Below are positions 34,365-42,734 of a stretch of DNA of 64,000 nt, in pieces. The notes under the pieces are model-generated. The model made no database searches, was not told the DNA's origin, and saw only the letters and a list, made by a program, of their open reading frames with translations. The stretch is from the NCBI RefSeq assembly GCF_024267655.1, contig NZ_CP100595.1, forward strand, positions 2,046,001 through 2,110,000, written 5' to 3'. The position numbers and the translations under genes are program-made. How positions within the stretch are numbered: the stretch's first letter is position 1; each line of letters opens with the position of its first letter. This DNA comes from Arcobacter roscoffensis (GTDB taxonomy: Bacteria; Campylobacterota; Campylobacteria; Campylobacterales; Arcobacteraceae).

Positions 34365-34853
34365 TTATTTTTTAAATGGTCCTATCTTATATAGAACCTC
34401 TTCTTCATGTTGATGTTCAAAATCTTCTGCTACAAAGAATTCAAAACTTTCCATTTTTGTATCGAAATGTTTCGCAACTTTTTCAAAAACTCTAATTGAA
34501 GCATTATTACTAGGAGATACAGTTGTATGTAAATAATTAATACCTAACTCTTCTCTATTAATAATCTCCATAATTAGTCTTCTTGCAAGATCATTTCCTC
34601 TAAAATTATCATCAACAGCTACCTGCCAAATAAATAAAGTATCAGCTTCGTTTGGAATCATATATCCTGAAACAAAACCAATTACCTTATCTTCATAAGT
34701 AGCAACTGAACATAAATCTTGAAAGTGTGTTGATTGTAAAAGATATAAATATTCAGAATTTACATCCAATACCTTTGTACTCTCCACAAGTTTATGAATT
34801 TTCTTACCATCTTCTTTTCTTGGTTTTCTCAATATTATGTTACTTTTTTCCAA
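34365..34853 (-). CDS. ectA: Diaminobutyrate acetyltransferase
   Basis: A 162-residue GNAT acetyltransferase that makes N-gamma-acetyl-diaminobutyrate from acetyl-CoA. Signature segments: LRKPRKEDGKKIHKLVEST, LDVNSEYLYLLQSTHF, and the acetyl-CoA loop VDDNFRGNDLARRLIMEI. The start codon is TTG at 34853, preceded by AAGGA at a suitable distance. First gene of the ectoine operon; two tandem dyads and a TATAAT hexamer lie within 85 bases upstream, which suggests osmotic or regulator control at this point. Confidence 0.96.
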   Translation of the reverse strand: MEKSNIILRKPRKEDGKKIHKLVESTKVLDVNSEYLYLLQSTHFQDLCSVATYEDKVIGFVSGYMIPNEADTLFIWQVAVDDNFRGNDLARRLIMEIINREELGINYLHTTVSPSNNASIRVFEKVAKHFDTKMESFEFFVAEDFEHQHEEEVLYKIGPFKK

Positions 34854-34888
34854 AAGTTATTCCTTTCAAACTTTATGATTGGAATATA

Positions 34889-34936
34889 TTTACACATTTT
34901 GTGTAAACTTTTTACATAAAGTATGTCAAAATTATA
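34889..34936 (-). promoter_or_regulatory. Ectoine promoter with two tandem dyads
   Basis: Dyad 1 is TTTACACA-TTT-TGTGTAAA (34889-34907, perfect). Dyad 2 is TTTACATA-AAG-TATGTCAA (34911-34929, one mismatch). The centres are 22 bp apart, about two helical turns, and both share TTTACA(C/T)A. A perfect TATAAT on the minus strand lies at 34936-34931, and TTGACA at 34929-34924 could instead act as a -35 box. Either way a bound protein would sit at the promoter or just downstream of the start point. Confidence 0.55.
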
Positions 34937-35069
34937 TAGAAGTATTCTTAAAAAGTTCTTAACTTATATTAATTTAATGATATTAATTTGTAAATTTATG
35001 TAATAAAAATATTTAATTTGAAGTTTTTTTGTGTATTTTTTTTGAAGTTTTTGTGTTAGATTATTAATT

Positions 35070-35094
35070 ACAAAGCCTGTATATTAGGCTTTGT
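35070..35094 (-). terminator. Hairpin after the haem-GGDEF gene
   Basis: ACAAAGCCT and AGGCTTTGT form a perfect 9-bp stem with a 7-base loop, 25 bases past the stop of the gene at 35119. No T run follows on the minus strand, so it may be a weak or factor-assisted terminator. Confidence 0.45.
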
Positions 35095-35118
35095 AGTATT
35101 TAAATAAGTATATATATT

Positions 35119-36960
35119 CTAGAAGCTTTCACCTATGTCTTCATCTTTTAGAAGCTCTTGTGAAAATTTTACAACTTTATTTCTTCCCGTTTGTTTTGCC
35201 TCATAAAGACACATATCTGCAAATTTGATACATTTCCAGATACTATCACTATCAGTTGGGAACATAGAGCATCCAACACTAAGTGTTTTAGAAAAGCTCT
35301 CACCATTTGCAGTGATTTTTTCTTTTGAAAAGGCAATTCTTATATTTTCTGCTATTTTTAGTACATGACTTTCTTCACAATTATATAAAAGAACCAAAAA
35401 CTCTTCTCCACCATATCTAATTGCAATATCTGACTTTCTAATATTTGTTTTGATTACCCCAGATACTATTCTAATAGCATCATCTCCAATATCATGACCG
35501 TAAGTATCATTTATCATTTTAAAGTAATCTATATCTATCATTAAAACAGCATAACTTATTTTTGCTCTAGCTGCTTGTGGAATAGATACATCTACAAACT
35601 CATCTAAGAATTTTCTATTGTACATACCTGTAAGCTGATCTACTCTTGCCATTAGATTTAACATTTGCATCAGTTTTTTACTTACTATTGCAGGTCTTGC
35701 AGTAGTTACATAATCTTCAATATCACTAGTAAGTTCCCTTACTCTTATAGTCTCTTCTTTTGATTTTGTTACTATTGTTAAAACTAAAGTTAGTTCATTT
35801 GAAATAGTATAAGGAATACATATATACTCTTCCCCATCTTTATCATTATATAAAGAACAAGACTTTGCAAAAATACTTGAGTCTACATTTGCATGTGTTC
35901 TATTTGCTCTACACTCACCTTCAAGTATTCTACAATGACAATCATTTTTACTATAAACTATTTTTTTGCTTTTCGAGTTATTATCGATCTCAGTTAAAGT
36001 AAAATCATCAAGTTTGAAATTATATTCTAGAACATATGCAAGTCTATTATATATATCTTCAAGCTCTTTATCATTTTCAATTGTCTGCTTAAACTTATAT
36101 ATATCTGATAATCTATCAATAGTATTATTTACATTTTTTAAAGGATCACTCTCTTTTACATAGTTTTTATTTTTGATAAAAACATATACTTTTCTATCTA
36201 ACTCTTCAAGTGTATGTTGAAGTTTTTCTAGAAGAGTATTTAATAAATCAGATACATTTTTACTCTCAGGATTACTATAAGTTTGTACTCTTTGTGAATA
36301 ATCGCCTCTATAGGCTGCTCTCATAACATCTTGAATTGAATAAAAAATACTAACATATGGTTTAATAAATCTATTTATCAAAAGAAAAATCAAACTAATA
36401 AGAATTAAAGTTAAGATGACATTGTACATCAAGGTTTTAAAACTACTTGTTCTAACATCAGTAATATCCATAACCATACTAACTGTTCCTAAAACCTCTC
36501 CCTCTTTGGCATTATGACAGTTCATGCAATTTGGATTGCCAAAAGCTGATGCTTCAAAAGGAATTGTAACTCTCATTAGACTTTTTTGTGCTGTTTCGGT
36601 TACTTTTGTTATTTCTTTTCCATTTTTTAAAACATCTCTGTCAATCTTATCTCTTGGTATTTCATTATTAAAGCCCTCGCCATACTGCTTTATAACAGTT
36701 GGTGACCTTGATAACCAAAGCTGATTTATATTTTCAGCTTGCTCTATTTGCTGTAGAAAAAACTCCCTTTCTTTCATCATACCATTTACCATATGTGCAG
36801 TAAGACCTGATTTAATTACTTCTGCTGTTAAGTGTGCTTTTTTTTCTGCTGATTTAAGTCCATAATCTCTAAAGTTATAAAGTGTACTTATACTCATTGC
36901 AATAAAAAAAGAAACCAGTAATACAATAAGTGAAATTATCACTTTTTGCTTTGAATTCAT
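35119..36960 (-). CDS. Membrane diguanylate cyclase with c-type haem site
   Basis: 613 residues. A membrane segment at about 8-28, then a periplasmic domain of about 150 residues that ends near PNCMNCHNAKEGEVLGTVS, a CxxCH haem-binding motif of the Tll0287-like (DUF3365) type. A second membrane segment (about 180-200) is followed by a HAMP-like stretch, a GAF-like region with several Cys (DCHCRILEGECR), and a GGDEF domain with RYGGEEF. It probably makes c-di-GMP in response to redox state, oxygen or NO through the haem. It stands divergent from the double binding-protein gene, with a 207-base shared upstream region. Confidence 0.88.
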   Translation of the reverse strand: MNSKQKVIISLIVLLVSFFIAMSISTLYNFRDYGLKSAEKKAHLTAEVIKSGLTAHMVNGMMKEREFFLQQIEQAENINQLWLSRSPTVIKQYGEGFNNEIPRDKIDRDVLKNGKEITKVTETAQKSLMRVTIPFEASAFGNPNCMNCHNAKEGEVLGTVSMVMDITDVRTSSFKTLMYNVILTLILISLIFLLINRFIKPYVSIFYSIQDVMRAAYRGDYSQRVQTYSNPESKNVSDLLNTLLEKLQHTLEELDRKVYVFIKNKNYVKESDPLKNVNNTIDRLSDIYKFKQTIENDKELEDIYNRLAYVLEYNFKLDDFTLTEIDNNSKSKKIVYSKNDCHCRILEGECRANRTHANVDSSIFAKSCSLYNDKDGEEYICIPYTISNELTLVLTIVTKSKEETIRVRELTSDIEDYVTTARPAIVSKKLMQMLNLMARVDQLTGMYNRKFLDEFVDVSIPQAARAKISYAVLMIDIDYFKMINDTYGHDIGDDAIRIVSGVIKTNIRKSDIAIRYGGEEFLVLLYNCEESHVLKIAENIRIAFSKEKITANGESFSKTLSVGCSMFPTDSDSIWKCIKFADMCLYEAKQTGRNKVVKFSQELLKDEDIGESF

Positions 36961-37167
36961 TTAATACCCCTATTACTATTAATAATTTGTATAAAATCAT
37001 ATCTAAATTAAATTTTTATGTAAAATAACTAAAAATACTCCTAAAATAAAGATTTTCTTTTAATTTATAATAATATGTTCTAATTTTTATTTTATTTATA
37101 ATTTTTATATGTTTATTATAATAAGTGTTATATTATAAGAATAAACTATATTAAGGTAGCCTGTATC

Positions 37168-39309
37168 ATGAAGCAAAAATATTACCTATTAAGTCTCTTA
37201 GCTATATTTACTCTAATAATATATATAGCATTCACTCCTGTTGTAAAAAATACGAATCAAACCAAAAAAGATACATCTGCTCAAATAAAAGAAGATACCT
37301 ATAATCTAAGATTTGGTCATAATATCCCAACTTCTAGTATTTTACATAAAGCCTCAATTTTATATGCTAAAAAAGTTGAAGAGAAAACAAAGGGAAAGGT
37401 TAAAATAGAGGTTTATCCTGCTCAAAAACTAGGGAATGACCATCAAATGGTAGAGATGGCAAGAGAAGGAGAACTTGATATTATTTTAACTCCTACTGCT
37501 AAATTAAGTCTTGCTATGCCATCTATGCAGTATGCTGATTTACCATTTTATTTTCCTAAAAAAGAGGATTTATATACACTTCTAGATGGAAAACCTGGGC
37601 AAATATTACTTGAAAACCTTACAAAAATAGACTTAATAGGTGTGACTTTTTGGGAAAATGGATTTAAACACTTTACAGCAAATAGTAAACTTGAAACACT
37701 AGAAGATTTTAAAGATAAAAAATTTAGAATTATGAAAAGTAAACTTATAAAAGATCAATTTAATGTCCTTGAAGCAAGAGCTATTCCTATTGATTTTCAC
37801 TCAACTAAAAAAGCTTTAGAAAATGGAATTGTTGATGGGCAAGAAAACCCACTTATTGCAATCACGAGCATGGGCTTTCATGAAGTTCAATCACATATAA
37901 CTATAAGTAATCATGCATATTTAGGTTATGTATTTTCAATCAGTGGAAAAGTCTTTAAAACTCTTCCAAGTGATATTCAGGATATTTTAATAAATACAGC
38001 AAAAGAAATAACAAAATATGAAAGGCAAGAAACTGCAAAAAAAGAGAAAGAATTATTAAAAATAATTGAAAATGCTAAGCTTAATATTCATATCTTAGAA
38101 GATGAAGAAAAAGAAAGAATTGCAAATAAGATGCAAAATATTCCAAAATCTTATGAAGAGATTATTGGTTCAGATATTATCTCTAAAACAGAAGAATATC
38201 TAATAGAAAAATATCAAAATAGTGATGAATATGTATACTTAGGTTTAGATGCAGATTTATCTATGGGTGCAAAAGTATCTGGATTAGCTATAAAAAGAGG
38301 AATTCAACTTGCAATAGAAGATATAAATAATCAAGGTGGTCTTTTAGGTAAAAAAGTATTATTAATAGCAAGAGATCATAGTGCAAGGGCTCATAAGAGT
38401 TTAAATAATATAGAGTATTTTAATAAAAAAGAAAACCTTATTGGATTAATAGGAGGTCTTCATAGTGCAGTTATTTCAAGTAATTTTGAGCAAATAGAAA
38501 AGTCAGATATACCTTTTATTATACCTTGGGCAGCAGCACCAGTTCTTACAGAAAAGACTTCAAATAATATCTTTAGAGTATCTGCTAATGACAAGTATGC
38601 TTCTGCATTTATATTAGAAGAAGCCCTCAAAAAATTTGATAAGCCTGCTATTTTAGTAGAAAACTCTATATGGGGAAGAAGTAGCTTAGAAGTTATGAAA
38701 AAGATATTAGAAAAAGAATCAAAAGCTTTTTCTAAAGTTATTAAATTTAATAGAGGAGAAAAAGACTTTTTAGATGAAATAAATAAAATCAATAAAGCAA
38801 ATGCAAATGGTATTATCATGGTTTCAAATCCTATTGAGGGATCAAAGATTGTTGATGCAGTTTTTGAAACTACAAAACTACCTATTATTTCCCATTGGGG
38901 AATTTTAGGTGGGGATTTTTTTGATAAACAAAAATCCAAATTAGAAGAAATCGATTTACAATTTATTCAAAGTTTTTCATTTATAAATAATCAAAGAAAA
39001 GAAGCAAAAGATTTAGCCACAAAATATATGAATAAATATAATGTAAAAACTATAGACAAAATAAAAGCCCCAGCAGGTGTAGCACAGGCCTATGATGCCA
39101 CTATGTTATTAGCAAAAGCCATAGAAAGTGCTAAAAGTTTTGAAAAACAAAACATAAAAAATGCATTAGAGAGTATAAAAGTGTATAATGGAATAATAAA
39201 AGACTACAAAAATGTATTTACAAAAAACAATCATGATGCACTAGAGAAAAAAGACTTTTTTATGGCTAAATTTAATGAAGATGGACTTATTTTAAAAGTA
39301 GGAAAATAA
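37168..39309 (+). CDS. Fused TRAP-type and ABC-type periplasmic binding proteins
   Basis: 713 residues with one N-terminal membrane anchor or signal (LSLLAIFTLIIYIAFTPVV). Residues about 45-345 are a complete DctP-like TRAP solute receptor (LRFGHNIPTSSILHKASILY, GELDIILTPTAKLS, and the substrate-contact region FWENGFKHFTANSK). Residues about 352-713 are a complete Leu/Ile/Val-type receptor (Peripla_BP_6; YLGLDADLSMGAKVSGLAIK, IEDINNQGGLLGKKV). No transporter permease genes are nearby; the next gene, 3 bases on, is a GGDEF-EAL protein. It is therefore more likely a sensory ligand-binding protein than a transport component. Two different ligands could be read by one polypeptide. Confidence 0.85.
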   Translation: MKQKYYLLSLLAIFTLIIYIAFTPVVKNTNQTKKDTSAQIKEDTYNLRFGHNIPTSSILHKASILYAKKVEEKTKGKVKIEVYPAQKLGNDHQMVEMAREGELDIILTPTAKLSLAMPSMQYADLPFYFPKKEDLYTLLDGKPGQILLENLTKIDLIGVTFWENGFKHFTANSKLETLEDFKDKKFRIMKSKLIKDQFNVLEARAIPIDFHSTKKALENGIVDGQENPLIAITSMGFHEVQSHITISNHAYLGYVFSISGKVFKTLPSDIQDILINTAKEITKYERQETAKKEKELLKIIENAKLNIHILEDEEKERIANKMQNIPKSYEEIIGSDIISKTEEYLIEKYQNSDEYVYLGLDADLSMGAKVSGLAIKRGIQLAIEDINNQGGLLGKKVLLIARDHSARAHKSLNNIEYFNKKENLIGLIGGLHSAVISSNFEQIEKSDIPFIIPWAAAPVLTEKTSNNIFRVSANDKYASAFILEEALKKFDKPAILVENSIWGRSSLEVMKKILEKESKAFSKVIKFNRGEKDFLDEINKINKANANGIIMVSNPIEGSKIVDAVFETTKLPIISHWGILGGDFFDKQKSKLEEIDLQFIQSFSFINNQRKEAKDLATKYMNKYNVKTIDKIKAPAGVAQAYDATMLLAKAIESAKSFEKQNIKNALESIKVYNGIIKDYKNVFTKNNHDALEKKDFFMAKFNEDGLILKVGK

Positions 39310-39312
39310 TAA

Positions 39313-41583
39313 ATGATTATATCAAGTATCTTAAAACCATTTAACAAAAGTATTAAAAATAGAGTTGTACTTCAAGTCTCAGGACTTATTGCAACAGCTA
39401 TTATACTTATGATTACAATGGTTAGTTTTATGATGGTAAATAATATTAATACTGAACTTAATAAACTACTAAAAAATAAAACCCTTGATTCTCAAAAAAG
39501 ATTAGAACAAAGACTATCTTACTTAATTGAAAGTTCAATAATTTTATCAAAAAATGAACTTATTATAAACTCACTAATTGATAAACAAACAAAAGAAAAA
39601 GTTCTTAATATTTTAGTTAAAAACTATATGCAAGACAAAAGTGTAGTATCTTTAAGTGTAGTTGATTTTGATGGTAATGCAATATTTAAAAGCCTTAAAA
39701 AGATACCAAAATATAATAGTTCTACAAAGTTAAGAGCAACTCTAGCTTTAGGAGAGATAACTACATACATAAAGAATGACACAAATAATATTGTAGTGAT
39801 TGTTCCTATTTCTTACTATAATACAACACAGGGTGCTTTAATAACTGTATTTGATTTAAATGCAATTGGGAAAAATATTACACTTAAAAACAATACCTAT
39901 GACTATTTAAAACTAAAACACTTAGATAATATGATTTTTTCCTACAATTATCAAGATGATACAAAATACTATAGTTATGTTACAAAATCTCATAATAATA
40001 ATTATTATATAAAAAAGTTAGGAATTGACGTTGAGCTTGGAACACAAAGTTCTAAGTATGAAGAACCAATAAAAGAAGCTCTTATCAGACTTATAAGTAT
40101 TGGTATATTATTTATTCTAGCAGGACTTTTAATATCACAAGTGCTTGCAAAGGAGATAACAGAACCTATTTTAAGACTATATCACAAAGTTAAGTCTTCA
40201 AACAAAGATACACTTTGTAGTCCAATAGGTACAAATGATGAACTAGAACAACTTGCACAGGCCTTTGATGAGAAGTCTTTAAAACTTCAGTATCAAGTAG
40301 AACATGATAGTCTTACAGACCTTCCAAATAGGGTTTTGCTACTTGATAGAATAAATCAAGCAATTAAACACTCAAATAATATCAATAAAAAACTTGTGAT
40401 ATTTTTTATTGACTTAGACCACTTTAAAGAAATAAATGATTCCCTAGGACATACAACAGGAGATGAACTTCTAAAAAAAGTATCTATTATTTTAACTAAT
40501 ATTACAAAAGAACATACTAATACAGTAGCAAGATTAGGAGGTGATGAGTTTGTAGTTTTTGTTGAAAATATTTCTACAAATGAACAAATTATAGATATAG
40601 CTCAAAATATTATGGACTCATTTTCTTTATCCAAAATCATAAATGGCTATGAACTATTTATCTCATGTAGTATAGGTGTAAGTGTATTTCCAGAAGATGG
40701 AAAAACAACAGAAGCCTTAATAAAAAATGCTGATGCTGCTATGTATAAGGCAAAAGAACTTGGAAGAAACAACTATCAATTTTATTCAAAAGAAATGACA
40801 AAAAAAGCTATGGAGAGAGTTGAGATAGAAAAAGAACTTAGAAATGCTATTCAAAATGAAGAGTTTGAAGTACATTTTCAACCACAGATTAGTATAAAAA
40901 ATGAATCCATCATAGGAGTTGAAGCTTTAGTTAGATGGATGCATCCACAAAAAGGTATGATCTCTCCTATTAAATTTATTCCACTTGCAGAAGAAATAGG
41001 AGTAATTGAATCCATTGATAAAATTGTAATGAAAAAAGCAATGAAAAGTTTTGTTGAGATAAAACAAAAAGGCTTTGATTTAGGGACTTTGTCTTTAAAT
41101 GTCTCAATGCTTCAAATAAATAAAGACAATAACTTTATAAAAGACCTAAAACAAATCATAGAAGACACGAAAATAGATACCACTAAGATTATAATAGAAA
41201 TAACAGAAACACAAGTAATGAAAGATATTAATAAAACGATTAAAATCCTAGAAGAGATTAGAAGTTTAGGAATGAAAATAGCAATAGATGATTTTGGAAC
41301 AGGTCAATCTTCTCTTTCTTATCTAAAAAAACTTCCAATAAATAAAATAAAAATAGACCAATCTTTTATTAGAGATTTACCACAAGATAAAGATGACTAT
41401 GAACTAACAAAAGCAATCATAGCTATAGCAAAAAGTATGAATATGAATTTAATAGCTGAGGGAGTTGAAACAAAAGAGCAAGCAGAACTTCTTCTAGAAG
41501 AAGGCTGCTTTGAAGCTCAAGGGTATTACTATTATAAGCCTTTAGGAATAAAAGCCTTAAAACAAGTTATTGGATTAAGCTAA
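39313..41583 (+). CDS. Membrane GGDEF-EAL protein
   Basis: 756 residues. Two membrane segments (about 22-44 and 258-280) enclose a periplasmic domain of about 210 residues, probably Cache-type. HAMP-like residues follow, then GGDEF (about 335-490; intact RLGGDEF) and EAL (about 510-756; GVEALVRW, DDFGTGQSSLSYLKKLPINK, and LIAEGVE). Both catalytic motifs look complete, so it may make and break c-di-GMP, with one activity dominant. It starts 3 bases after the binding-protein fusion, whose product probably docks on its periplasmic domain. The balance of activity cannot be judged from sequence. Confidence 0.92.
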   Translation: MIISSILKPFNKSIKNRVVLQVSGLIATAIILMITMVSFMMVNNINTELNKLLKNKTLDSQKRLEQRLSYLIESSIILSKNELIINSLIDKQTKEKVLNILVKNYMQDKSVVSLSVVDFDGNAIFKSLKKIPKYNSSTKLRATLALGEITTYIKNDTNNIVVIVPISYYNTTQGALITVFDLNAIGKNITLKNNTYDYLKLKHLDNMIFSYNYQDDTKYYSYVTKSHNNNYYIKKLGIDVELGTQSSKYEEPIKEALIRLISIGILFILAGLLISQVLAKEITEPILRLYHKVKSSNKDTLCSPIGTNDELEQLAQAFDEKSLKLQYQVEHDSLTDLPNRVLLLDRINQAIKHSNNINKKLVIFFIDLDHFKEINDSLGHTTGDELLKKVSIILTNITKEHTNTVARLGGDEFVVFVENISTNEQIIDIAQNIMDSFSLSKIINGYELFISCSIGVSVFPEDGKTTEALIKNADAAMYKAKELGRNNYQFYSKEMTKKAMERVEIEKELRNAIQNEEFEVHFQPQISIKNESIIGVEALVRWMHPQKGMISPIKFIPLAEEIGVIESIDKIVMKKAMKSFVEIKQKGFDLGTLSLNVSMLQINKDNNFIKDLKQIIEDTKIDTTKIIIEITETQVMKDINKTIKILEEIRSLGMKIAIDDFGTGQSSLSYLKKLPINKIKIDQSFIRDLPQDKDDYELTKAIIAIAKSMNMNLIAEGVETKEQAELLLEEGCFEAQGYYYYKPLGIKALKQVIGLS

Positions 41584-42225
41584 TTATATTAAATTTTTTC
41601 TTGTGAAAAGTTCTAAGTAATCAATTAAGTCATCAACTGCTAATTGTGCTTTTTCCTTGTCTTGTTCTAAAACTTTTTCAAGTATATACTTATGTAATTC
41701 TTGACCTTTTTTATGATCTTCTTTTTTAGCATAAAAGTACCAAAATCTATGAGATAAACCTTGTACTTTTCTTAGTTCATCAAAAATAAACTGATTTTTT
41801 GTACACTTTGCAAGTACTTTATTTCTTTTTTTTAGCCAATATAAAAACTCGATATCATCTTTTTGAGCTAAAATATCTAGCAGTTCTTGTATGGCTTTTT
41901 TATCAATTTCAGTTAATCTATCAATAGCTTTTTCTATACATAATTTTAAAATAGCTCTTCTTACTTCTAGTATTTGGAGATGTGTAGAACCACTTATTTC
42001 AGGTATTAAAACCCCTATTCTTGAAACATTTACTAATGACTCATTTGCTAACATTCTTAAAGCTTCACGAACAGGAGTTCTTCCTGCACCAATCATTTCT
42101 GATATTTCTGATTCTGTTAGTACAGTACCTGGTTCTATTTCACAAAAAACAATAAGGTCTTCAAGCTTTTCATAAACTTGTTCTGTCATTGTTTTATTTT
42201 TATCTCGTTTTAATTTCTTTTTCAT
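41584..42225 (-). CDS. GntR-family regulator, FCD type (copy 1)
   Basis: 213 residues. N-terminal winged HTH (about 15-75; TEQVYEKLEDLIVFCEIEPG, ISEMIGAGRTPVREALRMLA) and a helical FCD ligand-binding domain. The HTH recognition region GAGRTPVREAL is standard for FadR-subfamily repressors. It is a clear paralogue of the regulator at 53605; the two share long runs such as FCEIEPG and GAGRTPVREAL and the RFWY motif. Last gene of the catabolic locus and 62 bases after the winged-helix gene. It probably controls this locus in response to a substrate or intermediate. Confidence 0.9.
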   Translation of the reverse strand: MKKKLKRDKNKTMTEQVYEKLEDLIVFCEIEPGTVLTESEISEMIGAGRTPVREALRMLANESLVNVSRIGVLIPEISGSTHLQILEVRRAILKLCIEKAIDRLTEIDKKAIQELLDILAQKDDIEFLYWLKKRNKVLAKCTKNQFIFDELRKVQGLSHRFWYFYAKKEDHKKGQELHKYILEKVLEQDKEKAQLAVDDLIDYLELFTRKNLI

Positions 42226-42287
42226 GTAGCTACCTAAAATATAGATTTGTTTTTCTATTATACATAAATATATTTTAAATATATTAA

Positions 42288-42716
42288 CTACACATTTATA
42301 TCGTCAATTAGTCTATATCCAATACCTTTTAAGTTCTTTAAAATACAAGGAGGTATCTTTTTCTTAAAGTTTTTTACAAAGCCTTTTACTGCATTTTCAC
42401 TAGCAAACTCACCATTCCAAATAAACCAATTCATTTGCTCATATGTAACAATCTTATTTTTGATTAATAACTTGAAAAAAGTCAACTCTCTTTTTGTTAA
42501 AAAAAAAGTCTTATTAGGACTTATAACTGCACTATTTTCTTCATCTAAAATCCAATCATCACATATATGCTTTAATTCAAACTTTTTAAACTCTTTACAA
42601 AACCAATCTATTATTTTTTGGTTTTCTAGGTTTAAAGGTATTTTTATATTTACAATATTTTCTTCATCGTTTTTGTTAAACTCTATTCCGTTATTTATAA
42701 GATTAGACTTATTCAT
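42288..42716 (-). CDS. Orphan winged-helix protein next to fdhF-like gene
   Basis: 142 residues. The C-terminal half (FLTKRELTFFKLLIKNKIVT, ENAVKGFVKNFKKKIPPCI, LKGIGYRLI) reads as an OmpR-type DNA-binding domain. The N-terminal 65 residues form a small alpha/beta unit with no receiver motif. It starts 18 bases after the molybdopterin oxidoreductase stop, so it is in the same transcript. Similar in plan to the regulator at 29395-29805. Its target is unknown; control of the upstream oxidoreductase is the simplest idea. Confidence 0.7.
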   Translation of the reverse strand: MNKSNLINNGIEFNKNDEENIVNIKIPLNLENQKIIDWFCKEFKKFELKHICDDWILDEENSAVISPNKTFFLTKRELTFFKLLIKNKIVTYEQMNWFIWNGEFASENAVKGFVKNFKKKIPPCILKNLKGIGYRLIDDINV

Positions 42717-42734
42717 AATAAACTCTTCTTTTTA

